Below, piece by piece: positions 17,423 through 26,408 of a stretch of 64,000 nt of DNA; positions within the stretch are counted from its first letter, which is position 1; each line of letters opens with the position of its first letter. The translations under genes were made by a program, and so were the position numbers. Source of the stretch: Treponema sp. (GTDB lineage Bacteria > Spirochaetota > Spirochaetia > Treponematales > Treponemataceae); contig JAGBBT010000110.1 of assembly GCA_017938365.1 (NCBI GenBank), positions 29,581-93,580 of the forward strand, read 5' to 3'. Below the pieces are notes generated by a model. It ran no database searches. It was not told the origin of the DNA and was given only the letters and a program-made list of their open reading frames with translations.

Positions 17423-17464
17423 ACATTGTCTCACTCCTACTAAATATCAAATTAAACTAAAAAG

Positions 17465-17686
17465 GTGAGATGATATACATAAAAGCTGAAAAGGAGTGAA
17501 ACAGCTTTAAAGACGGAAGTGAATTAGCTCTATTGAAAGAAGCAAAGTGTATATCATCTCACTAAACTTATTTAAGTAATATCTTTTATGTTATATCAAA
17601 AAGATATCTTAAAGAACTAAAAACTTAGAGAAATTAACTAAAATAATCATTAATTTACTTTTAAACTTCACTCTTCAGCTTTTATG
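17465..17686 (-). ncRNA. Candidate structured leader RNA with alternative hairpins
   Basis: About 280 bases without a gene. On the minus strand a 14-bp perfect stem (GTGAGATGATATAC with its complement, 17549..17562 and 17465..17478) ends in a T run, like a large terminator, and encloses a smaller stem AAAGCTG/CAGCTTT. An upstream segment at 17686..17667 (ACATAAAAGCTGAAGAGTGA) is complementary to 17500..17477, so it can compete with the inner stem. This is the layout of an attenuator or riboswitch-like switch before the gene at 17048. Known class: none recognised. Confidence 0.4.
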
Positions 17687-17705
17687 TAAGCAAATCTATA
17701 ATAAA

Positions 17706-18859
17706 TTACAAACTTAAATGAATTGTTTTTGGATTTATAGAATAAAGATTATAATAAAGATTTGCATTATTTTCTAGCCAATATCCTTTTGGAGAATATT
17801 TGTCACCTTTTTCAATAACGTTTCTATTATGAAGAATTAAATCTTTATAAACTTTTTCTGAATTATTTGTGAAAAATAATTGATGAACAATATTATCAAG
17901 TTGATTTGCATCATTAAATACAACGTCAGTATATTTATTATATGTTAAAATATTTTGACCAGCCATTGGAATTCCTAAAGCACTAAATTCCAAAAACTTA
18001 ATATTACTTTTACATTTATTAAATGTATTATCGATTAACGGAGCAACCAACAAATCAATATTTCTAAGTTGAAGCTCTCTAGGATAATTTAATAAATCTG
18101 AAGGTGGCTGAAATTCAACTTTCTTTTGTTGAACTTCTTCTTTAAGTTGCTGCGGAAATCCACCAACAAATATGAATTTATATTTGTCAATATTTGACTT
18201 AATCCAAGGAATTAAATGTGTAAAATCATCAACACCGTTATTGTTATTCTGAACATCAAAATGATTTGTAGAACAACAAAAAGCAATTCTAGGCTGATTT
18301 CTAGTACTTCTCCATAAATTCATTTGACGATCAATATTCATTGCTTCTCCAATCCACCATCTAGGCAAATAATTTGGAACAACAATAAATTTTTCTTTTG
18401 GAATATTAAACACTTTCTGATAAACTTCACCAAGAAATTCTGTAGAAACTGTAATCAAATCACACATTTCCATAATTTCTTTTACTGAATCACCAACTCT
18501 GTCATATGCATAATGAGGCTTTGCAATATTATAAGCCGGAATATCATCATAAATAAGCAAATCATCAATTTCATATACCAACCACATTCCTAACTGATCA
18601 GCCAATGGCTTAAGAAAATTTTTCAACATTGCAGCTTTCTCTTTACCATACCATCGCTGCAAACGAACCATCCTAATTCCACCATCAACCATTCTATAAA
18701 AGTTAGGATCTGTAATAACAGACAATGTGTCTGTAATTCTAAACTGAATATCACTATTCAACATCGTTTGCAACAACATAGATGGAAACAATTCCCTATA
18801 CCAACCGACATCCGGAATGAATCTCCACGAAAATGAACTGAATGAATAACTTTTGGCAT
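17706..18859 (-). CDS. GT-B-type glycosyltransferase with two CGG +1 shifts
   Basis: ATG at 18859 follows AAGGTTAATTAAA. Fifteen codons (MPKVIHSVHFRGDSF) reach CGG at 18814; the shift reads GGA TGT and meets a second CGG at 18807; shifting again reads GGT TGG TAT. The product SFGCGWYRELFPSMLL is the G-C-G-(F/W/Y)-(W/Y)-R start typical of phage glycosyltransferases related to group 1 enzymes. Then follow YEIDDLLIYDDIPAYN, LITVSTEFLGEVY, FIVVPNYLPRWW, RIAFCCSTNHFD and LLVAPLIDN...SNIKFLEFSALGIPM, all GT-B landmarks. 383 residues. Likely modifies DNA bases or virion/host glycans. Confidence 0.85.
18805..18807 (-). other. CGG +1 frameshift site 6 (glycosyltransferase, second)
   Basis: Context TGT CGG T, seven bases after the first site of this gene. 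Without it the frame stops at TAG three codons on. Confidence 0.85.
18812..18814 (-). other. CGG +1 frameshift site 7 (glycosyltransferase, first)
   Basis: Context TTC CGG A. Reading on without a shift ends at TGA about 18 codons later and yields no family resemblance. Confidence 0.85.
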
Positions 18860-18871
18860 TTTTAATTAACC

Positions 18872-20020
18872 TTACTTCTTTTTTATTTTAAAATAACCAC
18901 AATTTTCAACATGATATCCTCTATCTTCTATTAATGGTGGAAGAACTTCTTCTACACTATCAAAATCTTTTAATGAATACCAGCATCTATCTAATAAAAT
19001 AATTTTATTATCAATTTCTTCTTTATTTTCAAATATACATTTTAGTTTTTCTTTGATTAATTCTTTGTTATTAATCCATTCATCTTCCCATACATGAATA
19101 AGTCTATAATCTTTAGCCTCACACATTTCAGTTTTCATTAGATGATATCCAGGAGGTGTTCCAGCTTCTATTGAATGATACCAAATGCCGTTAAACTCTA
19201 AAGCTAGTTTTATCTCAGGTATGACAATATCTAATTCATAAGGTTTAATTAAAGTTCTATCATGTGTTTTTAAGTCATTAAAAAATTGATGACAAAAATC
19301 TATTAGTTCTTGTTCAGATGAAGAAGTTCCTAGAGGATAACAGAATGGACATTTTACCATGCCTTTTATTGGATAATGTTTATGAATATGTGAAATTAAA
19401 TTTGCATTAAAAATATTACCGACATTTCATACATTTCCATTGATAGATGTTACGCTTTCCTATATATTCATTACTAGCAAATAATGGAGTTATATAATTT
19501 GACCAGGATAGTAGCTTTTTATATGTTTGATTAAATTTTCCTTGAAGTGTTTTCTGTTCAACTTCTGGAATGTGTAAAGTAGAAGTTACACCGGTATTTC
19601 TTTAAACAGGTTTCTTTTGTTGCTTCGTAATTAGAAACTCTGTTTGCAAAGACTAAATTAGTAGAGACACCATATTTTTGTAAATTGGTTAATTTTATTT
19701 TATTTTTAATTTCTGTATTTTTAGATTGATGTTCAAATCCATATTTCTTTAAGCATGTTTGTTTTGATGTAATTTTCTTTTTTCTTATAATATCTTTATT
19801 TGAATTTTGACAGGAACGATTACAATAGTTAGTTCCTCTTTTACATGCCTTGTATGAAAGAAGTTTACCGACAAGTTAAACAATAACGCAAATTTATTGG
19901 ATAAATCTGGTTTTTAGCAATATCAAAAATAGACCATCCTGGATATTTTTCCATTTCAGAAAAACATTCAGGATGATCATTTATATATTTTTGTAAAAAT
20001 TTTCTAGATATGCGAATCAC
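18872..20020 (-). CDS. Vsr-like homing endonuclease with three CGG +1 shifts
   Basis: Looks like a badly broken gene, yet three +1 shifts at CGG (19870, 19593, 19421) give an uninterrupted 381-residue protein, against 379 for the intact homologue at 28831..29970. Segments are 50, 92, 57 and 182 residues. The shifts restore TC-GKLL and KC-GNIF zinc-finger pairs and a KY-GV repeat, all in register with the homologue. Domains in order: N-terminal region, zinc motif, KYG repeats (DNA recognition), second zinc ribbon (WKCMKCGN...CPFC), then PD-(D/E)xK nuclease YELDIVIPEIKLALEFNG and LIHVWEDEW. Start GTG at 20020 overlaps the upstream TGA; the start is the least certain part. Confidence 0.85.
19419..19421 (-). 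other. CGG +1 frameshift site 8 (homing endonuclease, third)
   Basis: Context TGT CGG T. The homologue has TGT GGT AAT at the same place: identical apart from the extra C. Confidence 0.9.
19591..19593 (-). other. CGG +1 frameshift site 9 (homing endonuclease, second)
   Basis: Context TAC CGG T. Restores a KYGV repeat unit found twice elsewhere in the same protein. Confidence 0.88.
19868..19870 (-). other. CGG +1 frameshift site 10 (homing endonuclease, first)
   Basis: Context TGT CGG T followed by AA, so the zero frame stops at once. The homologue has TGC GGT AAA here. Confidence 0.9.
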
Positions 20021-20307
20021 TTTAATTTTTCATCAATATTAAAAAACTTCATGTCATCAAATTTATTATCTTTCTGTTTGTCTTCATACCCATTTTTATA
20101 GCCTTCTTTGTAATAATAAACTCTCATTGAAGGCATGTAGCTTGAGAAAAACATATAACATATTACTAGTGCCATTAATACAAATGCAGTTAAAAATCCC
20201 CATACAAAAGTAAGAGCACATGTGACAACAATTGATGTTTCTGGAAACACAAGAGCTGCTAACAAAAATAATACAGTCGGAAGCATATATTTACTCAGAT
20301 TTGACAT
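20017..20307 (-). CDS. Membrane protein with two or three spans
   Basis: 96 residues. Hydrophobic segments at about 8-25 (MLPTVLFLLAALVFP) and 28-55 (TSIVVTCALTFVWGF, ALVICYMFFSS) followed by a charged cytosolic tail (YKEGYKNGYEDKQKDNKF). AGGAGAAACTTG precedes the ATG at 20307. Overlaps the small hydrophobic gene upstream. The pair could be holin/spanin-like or a membrane modifier, but the lysis endolysin is not nearby, so no function is assigned. Confidence 0.65.
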   Translation of the reverse strand: MSNLSKYMLPTVLFLLAALVFPETSIVVTCALTFVWGFLTAFVLMALVICYMFFSSYMPSMRVYYYKEGYKNGYEDKQKDNKFDDMKFFNIDEKLK

Positions 20308-20485
20308 CAAGTTTCTCCTGATAAATCATTTTAATTTTAATATGGCTTGGAGCATTTATTTCTGATAGTTCCGGCACCTTTTGGTTTATTGTAGTTGATG
20401 TAAAGTGTTCACAACATAGAATAGCGCAAGTTGCTAAGAACAGTGACAGAAATATAACAAAAAAGAGTTCAAGTACGTTTTTCAT
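20291..20485 (-). CDS. Small membrane protein or lipoprotein-like protein
   Basis: 64 residues from the ATG at 20485: short basic start, hydrophobic helix FFVIFLSLFLATCAILCC, then a soluble Pro/Ile-rich tail. LATC resembles a lipobox (L-x-x-C), which would make it an outer-membrane-type lipoprotein such as an o-spanin, but this is weak evidence and would require a Gram-negative host. Located between the DNA ligase and another membrane protein. Confidence 0.55.
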   Translation of the reverse strand: MKNVLELFFVIFLSLFLATCAILCCEHFTSTTINQKVPELSEINAPSHIKIKMIYQEKLDVKSE

Positions 20486-20486
20486 T

Positions 20487-21830
20487 TTAAAAATCTCGTT
20501 CTTTTCCAATGACCATTTTCAACACTGGAAATTGAAGAGAAACAGATCCATCTTGGTTATGACTTTCCTGTTTATATTTAACGTTGATAACTTTTCCGAT
20601 AATTTCTTCTGGATGTTCAAACCAAAGACGGCGTTGTTCATCAGAAAGACCAGAACCAACTTGACACTGATGACCTTTATATTCAATGGTAAGGGCAGCA
20701 CATGTATTCATATTTTCCATAACACCCTTATCATTAAGCATAAGTTTTTCGCCGTTAATTGTTCCAGTAACTACAAATTCAGCGTCTTTAAACAGTTTAT
20801 ATTTCAAAAGGTCTGTAGAACGACCGGATTTAAATGGGCAATTTTTTCTAAAGATAAAACCTTCCCATTTTTCATTGTCAACATACATTACTTTGAGACG
20901 TTCAAAATTTTCATTTGTATATGGAACAGAAAAAATTACCATAAGATGCTTTGTATCTTTTCCATTTGCCATAAACTTCTTAAGATTTGAATAACGAACA
21001 GAATAATTCATACTCTGACGAATACCAAAAAATTCATCTTCAGTAAGAATATCAAACATAATGTAACGAGGATTTTCTACAGTGTAATCCTTACGGCGAG
21101 CTTCTGAAACAATTCCATTCCAATCTTCTTTTCCATCTTCATCGATTAGACATACTTCGCCATCAATCACTGTATTAACACCATAAAATGGAGACTTTTT
21201 ATAAAGATCAACAATTTCATCTACGACCTTTTGAAGTGTCGTATATTCTTTTCCGTTTCTTGACATTGTTTTAACAGAAATTGAATTTGTCTTTTTATCA
21301 AATTGAATAAACGTAGTAGAACGAATTCCATCACATTTACGCTGGATAAAATAATCTGTAAGATTATACTTATCATGTTTCTTTTCATCATAAGTTTGTG
21401 CAAGAGGCACTTCATATACATGAATCACGTTACCAAACGCTTTATTAAGCTGAGTAACTGCAACTCCAATTTTCATATTTCTGTCAAAGAAATTCAAAAG
21501 AAGCTCTTCATAGTCTCTATTACAATCGATAAACGTAATGATTTTTTCAAGGGCAGCATTACCAGTGTACTTGCGAGAATTCAATTCATCACACAATTCA
21601 AAAAGATCAAATGCCTGATCAAAATTTGCAATATAATTCGGCGTATAATTCTGCCAATATTTTACAATATTTTTTGATGAAGCGCCATAAAGCCTTGTAC
21701 TGTCATAACAATACTGAAAAAATTTTACAATATCTTTGTCAGTTTTATATTCACTCAGAATTTTAAGCTTTTCTGTAGCAGAATTATTTCCTTTAAGACG
21801 ATCAATAACTTCTTTAATTTTTTCAAGCAT
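20487..21830 (-). CDS. ATP-dependent DNA ligase (T4 gp30-like)
   Basis: Seals nicks in replication and repair by adenylyl transfer. The nucleotidyltransferase motif I KCDGIR (K165) receives AMP. Motif III VIDGEVCLID, motif IIIa RYIMFDIL, motif IV EGFIFRKN and motif V LLKYKLFKDAEFVV follow in order, then an OB-fold domain (INVKYKQESHNQDGSVSLQFP). The N-terminal 160 residues match the helical DNA-binding domain of T4-type ligases. 447 residues (T4 487). AAAAGGTAATTTTT precedes the ATG. Confidence 0.93.
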   Translation of the reverse strand: MLEKIKEVIDRLKGNNSATEKLKILSEYKTDKDIVKFFQYCYDSTRLYGASSKNIVKYWQNYTPNYIANFDQAFDLFELCDELNSRKYTGNAALEKIITFIDCNRDYEELLLNFFDRNMKIGVAVTQLNKAFGNVIHVYEVPLAQTYDEKKHDKYNLTDYFIQRKCDGIRSTTFIQFDKKTNSISVKTMSRNGKEYTTLQKVVDEIVDLYKKSPFYGVNTVIDGEVCLIDEDGKEDWNGIVSEARRKDYTVENPRYIMFDILTEDEFFGIRQSMNYSVRYSNLKKFMANGKDTKHLMVIFSVPYTNENFERLKVMYVDNEKWEGFIFRKNCPFKSGRSTDLLKYKLFKDAEFVVTGTINGEKLMLNDKGVMENMNTCAALTIEYKGHQCQVGSGLSDEQRRLWFEHPEEIIGKVINVKYKQESHNQDGSVSLQFPVLKMVIGKERDF

Positions 21831-21866
21831 AAAAATTACCTTTTTTATTTTAAAGATAGCACAAAA

Positions 21867-22958
21867 TTATGAATAATTTTGTGTAGAAAGATTAAAATCA
21901 CATAAATTTGGATCAATATATGACATATAATTATTTTTCATAAGTTTTTCAGCTTTTTTAAGAATTAAAAATTCCTGAAACATTCCACATGTGCGTGGAA
22001 TAATATCATTATTAGCAGCACTATGTATTTTATCTTTCTTATCAACTAATGCATAATAACAATTCAAAAAATTTGTGCTATATTTTTCCTTTGCATCTTT
22101 AGTTAAGTGAGCATTATGCTTCTTAATAGATGAAGTTAATGAATATCCATATACCACTTTTTTAAAATTCTTTTCTATATCTTCTGCTTCTTTAAAAAAG
22201 GAATAATATTTTTCTTTTTCTGATTTATATTTTGAGGAAAAAACTCCATATTGCTCGCCAGTATCAAAAGTAATCACAACTCCTTCAATAGGCGACTCGA
22301 CATTAACATCACATAAATGAGATTGTAAAGAATCTGTTTTAATCTCAAACAATTTTAACAAATCAATAAAATTTAAAAATTGTTTGGATTTAATATCAGA
22401 AAAATCATATGTCAATGACTTGCCATTAATATATTGAACTGCATCTTCATCCTCGGCAGTAAATGAAATATTTAACATATTTTGTTTAAATTCACTATCT
22501 GAAATTAAAATAAGTTCATCATCTTCAACTTTATACATATCAAAAATTACAAAATATGATCCAGTAAATGTAATGCTTGGTGTATATTTTGTACAAACTG
22601 GTGCAAAAGTATTGCTGTTCTTATTTTCATCAATTCCGTAATTCCAAATAAGTTCACCAGAAAGTTTAATAGGATACTCAAACAAATTTTTAATTTTAGA
22701 CATTTCATCTAATATATTTGCTATATCTGGAAAAATAAAACTATCCTTTTCAACAAGCCCAGAATAAGATGATTCAAATAACATTTTGTCTTTATTAAAA
22801 TAAAGACGAAAAGCCATTCCATCAACTTTTTCTGTTACTTTAAATGTATGATTATTAAACAATTCAAGAAAATGAAATTGTTCTTTTTCATTGAGTTGAG
22901 TTAGTTTTTTAAGAGGCTTGCGTGGAGTCGTTAATGTTGATGTTATGTTCTTTTGCAT
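21867..22958 (-). CDS. RNA ligase-like nucleotidyltransferase
   Basis: A second covalent nucleotidyltransferase: motif I EKVDGMAF (K44), motif III IKLSGELIWNYG, motif IIIa YFVIFDMYKV, motif IV SPIEGVVITF and motif V FSSKYKSEKEKYYSF. This spacing and the short C terminus suggest an RNA ligase (Rnl2 or DraRnl type) rather than a second DNA ligase. 363 residues. It overlaps the upstream polymerase-beta-type nucleotidyltransferase by 50 bases, so the two are cotranslated and may form an RNA end-repair pair. Confidence 0.75.
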   Translation of the reverse strand: MQKNITSTLTTPRKPLKKLTQLNEKEQFHFLELFNNHTFKVTEKVDGMAFRLYFNKDKMLFESSYSGLVEKDSFIFPDIANILDEMSKIKNLFEYPIKLSGELIWNYGIDENKNSNTFAPVCTKYTPSITFTGSYFVIFDMYKVEDDELILISDSEFKQNMLNISFTAEDEDAVQYINGKSLTYDFSDIKSKQFLNFIDLLKLFEIKTDSLQSHLCDVNVESPIEGVVITFDTGEQYGVFSSKYKSEKEKYYSFFKEAEDIEKNFKKVVYGYSLTSSIKKHNAHLTKDAKEKYSTNFLNCYYALVDKKDKIHSAANNDIIPRTCGMFQEFLILKKAEKLMKNNYMSYIDPNLCDFNLSTQNYS

Positions 22959-23892
22959 ATGTTATAACCTCTTCTGGCATTGTAAGTTTTTTATCATCTG
23001 TATATTGCCATTTATTTGCTGCATTGAACAACCTTATAAATGTTTTTGTAATTCTATTTTTCAACGTTGAATCTTTAAAATTACAAATCATAATAGAATT
23101 CCAAAGATTTTCAAATGTATGACATACATGTTCAACATATGTTTGCTCGAGTTTTATATTATTTGATACAGCGTTGTTAAACAAACCAGAAATAAGAAGA
23201 TTAACCATACAACCACAGTTTTTAGATTCTTCTTCTATTTTTCTTGGATTAACAAGAAACTTTCCTTTCTTTCCTCGATATGTTTTAACATTATATTGAA
23301 TTGTATCTGGTCCAAGAGCATAAAATCCATAAGTGATATATGGAGAAATCTCTTTCCCATCTACAACATATGGAATTGCATCTGTGTCTTTGAATTTATC
23401 TGGACAAGAAATTGACGTTTCTTTAATAAAAGAATTTACAAGCATAGAACGAATTGCACCGTTATATTTAGATTCACCTTTACCTGGAGCATCATATTTA
23501 AATTGTGCATAAGACAAATCTAAAACAAACATTAAATCAAGCTGACAAATTTTATCAGTAGGTCCATTTTTATCGCAAATAGGTAATCCAATATGAACCA
23601 TCTGAAATCCAGTCTTAATTCTATTATTTGTCTGTAGACCAAGTGAACTTGCTTTATCACAAATAATATCAGCAAGAACATACTTATCTTTTGTAATTTT
23701 AGACGCCGTTGGATATTCAATTGCAATATCCATATCACCAGAAATATCTTTTTTTCCAGTAGAACCTAAAAATGAAATACTGTCTAAAGATATATCAAGC
23801 GGTTCTAAAATGTTTTTTTGAAAAAAACGAGCTGTATAAAATACATTATCCAGCTCGATAGGTGAAATATTTTTAATTGCTAGCCCAGACAT
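22909..23892 (-). CDS. Polymerase-beta-superfamily nucleotidyltransferase
   Basis: The motif FLGSTGKKDISGDMDIAIE has the G-S...D-x-D signature of pol-beta nucleotidyltransferases; a third acidic strand may be CQLDLMFVLD. The C-terminal half is helical. 327 residues from the ATG at 23892. Overlap with the RNA-ligase-like gene suggests joint action on RNA, for example adding nucleotides before ligation. Substrate unknown. Confidence 0.75.
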   Translation of the reverse strand: MSGLAIKNISPIELDNVFYTARFFQKNILEPLDISLDSISFLGSTGKKDISGDMDIAIEYPTASKITKDKYVLADIICDKASSLGLQTNNRIKTGFQMVHIGLPICDKNGPTDKICQLDLMFVLDLSYAQFKYDAPGKGESKYNGAIRSMLVNSFIKETSISCPDKFKDTDAIPYVVDGKEISPYITYGFYALGPDTIQYNVKTYRGKKGKFLVNPRKIEEESKNCGCMVNLLISGLFNNAVSNNIKLEQTYVEHVCHTFENLWNSIMICNFKDSTLKNRITKTFIRLFNAANKWQYTDDKKLTMPEEVITYAKEHNININDSTQAS

Positions 23893-24055
23893 CTTTTCCA
23901 CCACGCTTAGGCTTATTACGTTTCTTATTATCCTGATGATACATCATTTTCATTTTTGACTGCTGCTTTTTCTGTCTAATCTTTTCAAAGTTCTTGACTT
24001 CTTCATTGAAATCGTTGTCCTCATCAAGCAGATCTGCATCATACGGAATCTTCAT
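23873..24055 (-). CDS. Small basic protein
   Basis: 60 residues: acidic start (MKIPYDADLLDEDNDFNEEV) and a very basic tail (KKQQSKMKMMYHQDNKKRNK region). Overlaps the nucleotidyltransferase start. It may be a small nucleic-acid-binding protein; no family recognised. The reading is supported by the ATG and the overlap pattern only. Confidence 0.5.
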   Translation of the reverse strand: MKIPYDADLLDEDNDFNEEVKNFEKIRQKKQQSKMKMMYHQDNKKRNKPKRGGKDVWASN

Positions 24056-24139
24056 TTTTCTAATAAATACCTTTCATAATTTTTATTTTTACGGAGATTC
24101 TAATTAAAGAATAGCATATCATAAGAAAATGTAAACATA

Positions 24140-25099
24140 TTAAAGGTCATAAAATGGAAATTTAGATGAACATCCTCCACCTGCTCCTTTATGTCCACCA
24201 CCATTAAAAAATGTCTGACAAATATTTCCAACATCAATATTCTTTTTTGTAGTATATATGCTAAAAGTATATTTCTTTCCATCATATGACCAAACAATCA
24301 TAAGATCTGCTGGATTTCCATCTTCAGTTTCATACTGGTAAAATTGTTCAGAACCCCTAAATGAAGAATTCAATACAAGACATTTATATCCATTCCATTC
24401 AACTTCTTTAATACGTCTAAGAGCTTTAGAATATTGATTGTTAACAAATTTAGCAATATATTGCCCGATTTTAATAATATTATCTGTATTCTTATTATCA
24501 GAAAAACATGCAGCAAGTGTTTTAACTAATTCACACTCATTATCATTTAAATCAGAACCAAGAGATTCAAGAAAATAAATCAATGGAAATAACGTCTTTT
24601 CCCATGAATAAATAGACGCTTTATTCCAAATATCAAAATCATTCACATATCTAAGAATCATTGGTGACGTTTCATCATTATGAATATATTTCCATGTATT
24701 CATACATCCAGATTCTTTAATGTTTCTTAATCCTGTTATAGAATAATGACCTAAATTTTCAATTGCAGTAATATGATGATCAATCCAAACAAATTCATAC
24801 TCCATTGCCTTACACCAATTCCAAAACTTAATCATTTCATCATTTGGTTGAATTGCATAGTCGACCATATAAATAACAGTTTTTAATCCATCTTGAACAT
24901 TTTCAGTAACTTTATCTTTAAAAAACTGTAAATTATATTTTTCTCCATAATTACATGAAATACAGGTGACATTTCTATCCCAATCGGAATCACTCAAACT
25001 ATTATCATATTTCTGTTTTATAATAAATGCAGCACAAATTCCATCTGCATCATCATGATGAAATACAACAACATTTGGAAAATTTCTAACAATATCCAT
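24140..25099 (-). CDS. DHH-family phosphoesterase
   Basis: DHH/DHHA1 phosphodiesterase related to RecJ and NrnA, acting on short oligonucleotides or cyclic dinucleotides. Motifs: VVFHHDDADGICAAF (motif I), IYMVDYAIQ (motif II), FVWIDHHITAI (DHH motif III), a later DFDIWNKAS (motif IV) and the C-terminal DHHA1 signature GGGHKGAGGG. 319 residues from the ATG at 25099, preceded by AAAGG; an upstream TTG is less likely. Could degrade signalling nucleotides of host defence systems or recycle nanoRNA. Confidence 0.88.
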   Translation of the reverse strand: MDIVRNFPNVVVFHHDDADGICAAFIIKQKYDNSLSDSDWDRNVTCISCNYGEKYNLQFFKDKVTENVQDGLKTVIYMVDYAIQPNDEMIKFWNWCKAMEYEFVWIDHHITAIENLGHYSITGLRNIKESGCMNTWKYIHNDETSPMILRYVNDFDIWNKASIYSWEKTLFPLIYFLESLGSDLNDNECELVKTLAACFSDNKNTDNIIKIGQYIAKFVNNQYSKALRRIKEVEWNGYKCLVLNSSFRGSEQFYQYETEDGNPADLMIVWSYDGKKYTFSIYTTKKNIDVGNICQTFFNGGGHKGAGGGCSSKFPFYDL

Positions 25100-25194
25100 T
25101 TCAATTAAACCTTTCAAAATTTTATAATTTTAAAATAACTAATTTTATTTTAATATCTACAAATATTGTACTTAAAAATATAAAATATATAAAA

Positions 25195-26367
25195 TTAAGT
25201 TTGTTGTGTAGAGGGACAATACACACCTCTATTTAGAATATTAATAGCAGCATTAGTATCAGCATCTATTAATAGACCGCAAGAGCAAGAATAAAGTTCA
25301 CCTTGACGATTAGCTTTAATTACTTGACCACAATTAGAACAAGTTTGAGAAGTATATGCTGGTTCAACTTTAATTAGCTTAAAACCTTTAAGTTCACTAA
25401 GTGAATTCAGCTTATCTAAAACTTGTTTATAACTCCAATACTGAAGTTTATTATTTGTTGATTTATATAATTTTGAAGCATGTTTAACTCGCTTTAAATC
25501 TTCACATACAATATCTGTATCTTTATAAGTTTCAATAAAACGATTAACGACTTCATTAATTTTATTACGTTTATATGTTAATAATTGTTTATAATTTTTG
25601 CTTCCTCGTTTCTTTTTAGTAAGTTTAATATAAATTTCTTTTAATTCTTTACCCCAATGAACACCATTTGAATCACTTATAAGTTTATTATAACCTTGAT
25701 CAATTCCTATTTTTAATTGATTATTAGTTTTAACTAATTCTTTTTCCCAAAATATATTTAAATAATATTTGTTATTTTTTACTTCTAATTGAATTGAGGA
25801 TTTTCTTAACCAATTATTATTTTTAAAATTAAGTGAATGTTTATGTTGTTTTAATGGAAGATTAATAGTTTCTGCACGTTTTTTACCTTCTTTAAACCAT
25901 GGTAAAAATACTTTAATAAATTCATCAAAACTATTACCTTCTTGAACATTAAATAAATTTTCATTTAACGTAATTGATAAATTCTTTAAATTTATGTTAA
26001 TTCTTTTTAAATAATTAATATTTAAATCTTTAAAATGCTTGTCAGTGAATGATTTATGAATATTATTTTTAATACATTTATAATATAATTTTTTATATTT
26101 GTTATAAGTTCTTTTTTGAATTTGTATTAAATTAGAACGAATGATTTCTGATGCTTGTTTATAAGCTAATTGTTTATATCGTGAATGTTTAATAATTGAG
26201 TCTGGACATAATTTAGTAGATAACATAATTTTAAGAGGTAATTTACCTACTTTAATTTGATTTATATAATCAATTAAAGTAAGTTTATACAATTCAAAAA
26301 AATTATCTAATTTTTGAATTTTTTCTTTATTACTAAATTTTAAACTATGTTTACTTACTCTTATCAT
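25195..26367 (-). CDS. tnpB: TnpB, RNA-guided nuclease of IS607/IS605 elements
   Basis: 390 residues with an intact RuvC triad: KIGIDQGYNKLISD (D), DIVCEDLKRVKHA (E) and LLIDADTNAAINIL (D), plus the zinc ribbon CSNCGQ...YSCSCG. TnpB cuts DNA guided by an omega RNA made from the 3' end of its own gene and helps the element persist. It lies downstream of a serine-recombinase TnpA in the same orientation. Sequence just past its stop (25130..25195) is shared with the TnpB fragment at 63.7 kb and would carry the omega RNA end. Confidence 0.92.
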   Translation of the reverse strand: MIRVSKHSLKFSNKEKIQKLDNFFELYKLTLIDYINQIKVGKLPLKIMLSTKLCPDSIIKHSRYKQLAYKQASEIIRSNLIQIQKRTYNKYKKLYYKCIKNNIHKSFTDKHFKDLNINYLKRININLKNLSITLNENLFNVQEGNSFDEFIKVFLPWFKEGKKRAETINLPLKQHKHSLNFKNNNWLRKSSIQLEVKNNKYYLNIFWEKELVKTNNQLKIGIDQGYNKLISDSNGVHWGKELKEIYIKLTKKKRGSKNYKQLLTYKRNKINEVVNRFIETYKDTDIVCEDLKRVKHASKLYKSTNNKLQYWSYKQVLDKLNSLSELKGFKLIKVEPAYTSQTCSNCGQVIKANRQGELYSCSCGLLIDADTNAAINILNRGVYCPSTQQT

Positions 26368-26408
26368 TTATGTAATTTATTATTTTTATATATTTTATAT
26401 TACTAACA

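Noticed and set aside
20532..20994. Plus-strand open frames over the DNA ligase gene
   Set aside because: They are antisense to a well-supported ligase and show no protein-like features beyond the low stop density.
25195..26367. TnpB at 25.2 kb as a degraded copy
   Set aside because: The RuvC triad and the zinc ribbon are complete and there is no CGG, so it looks intact.
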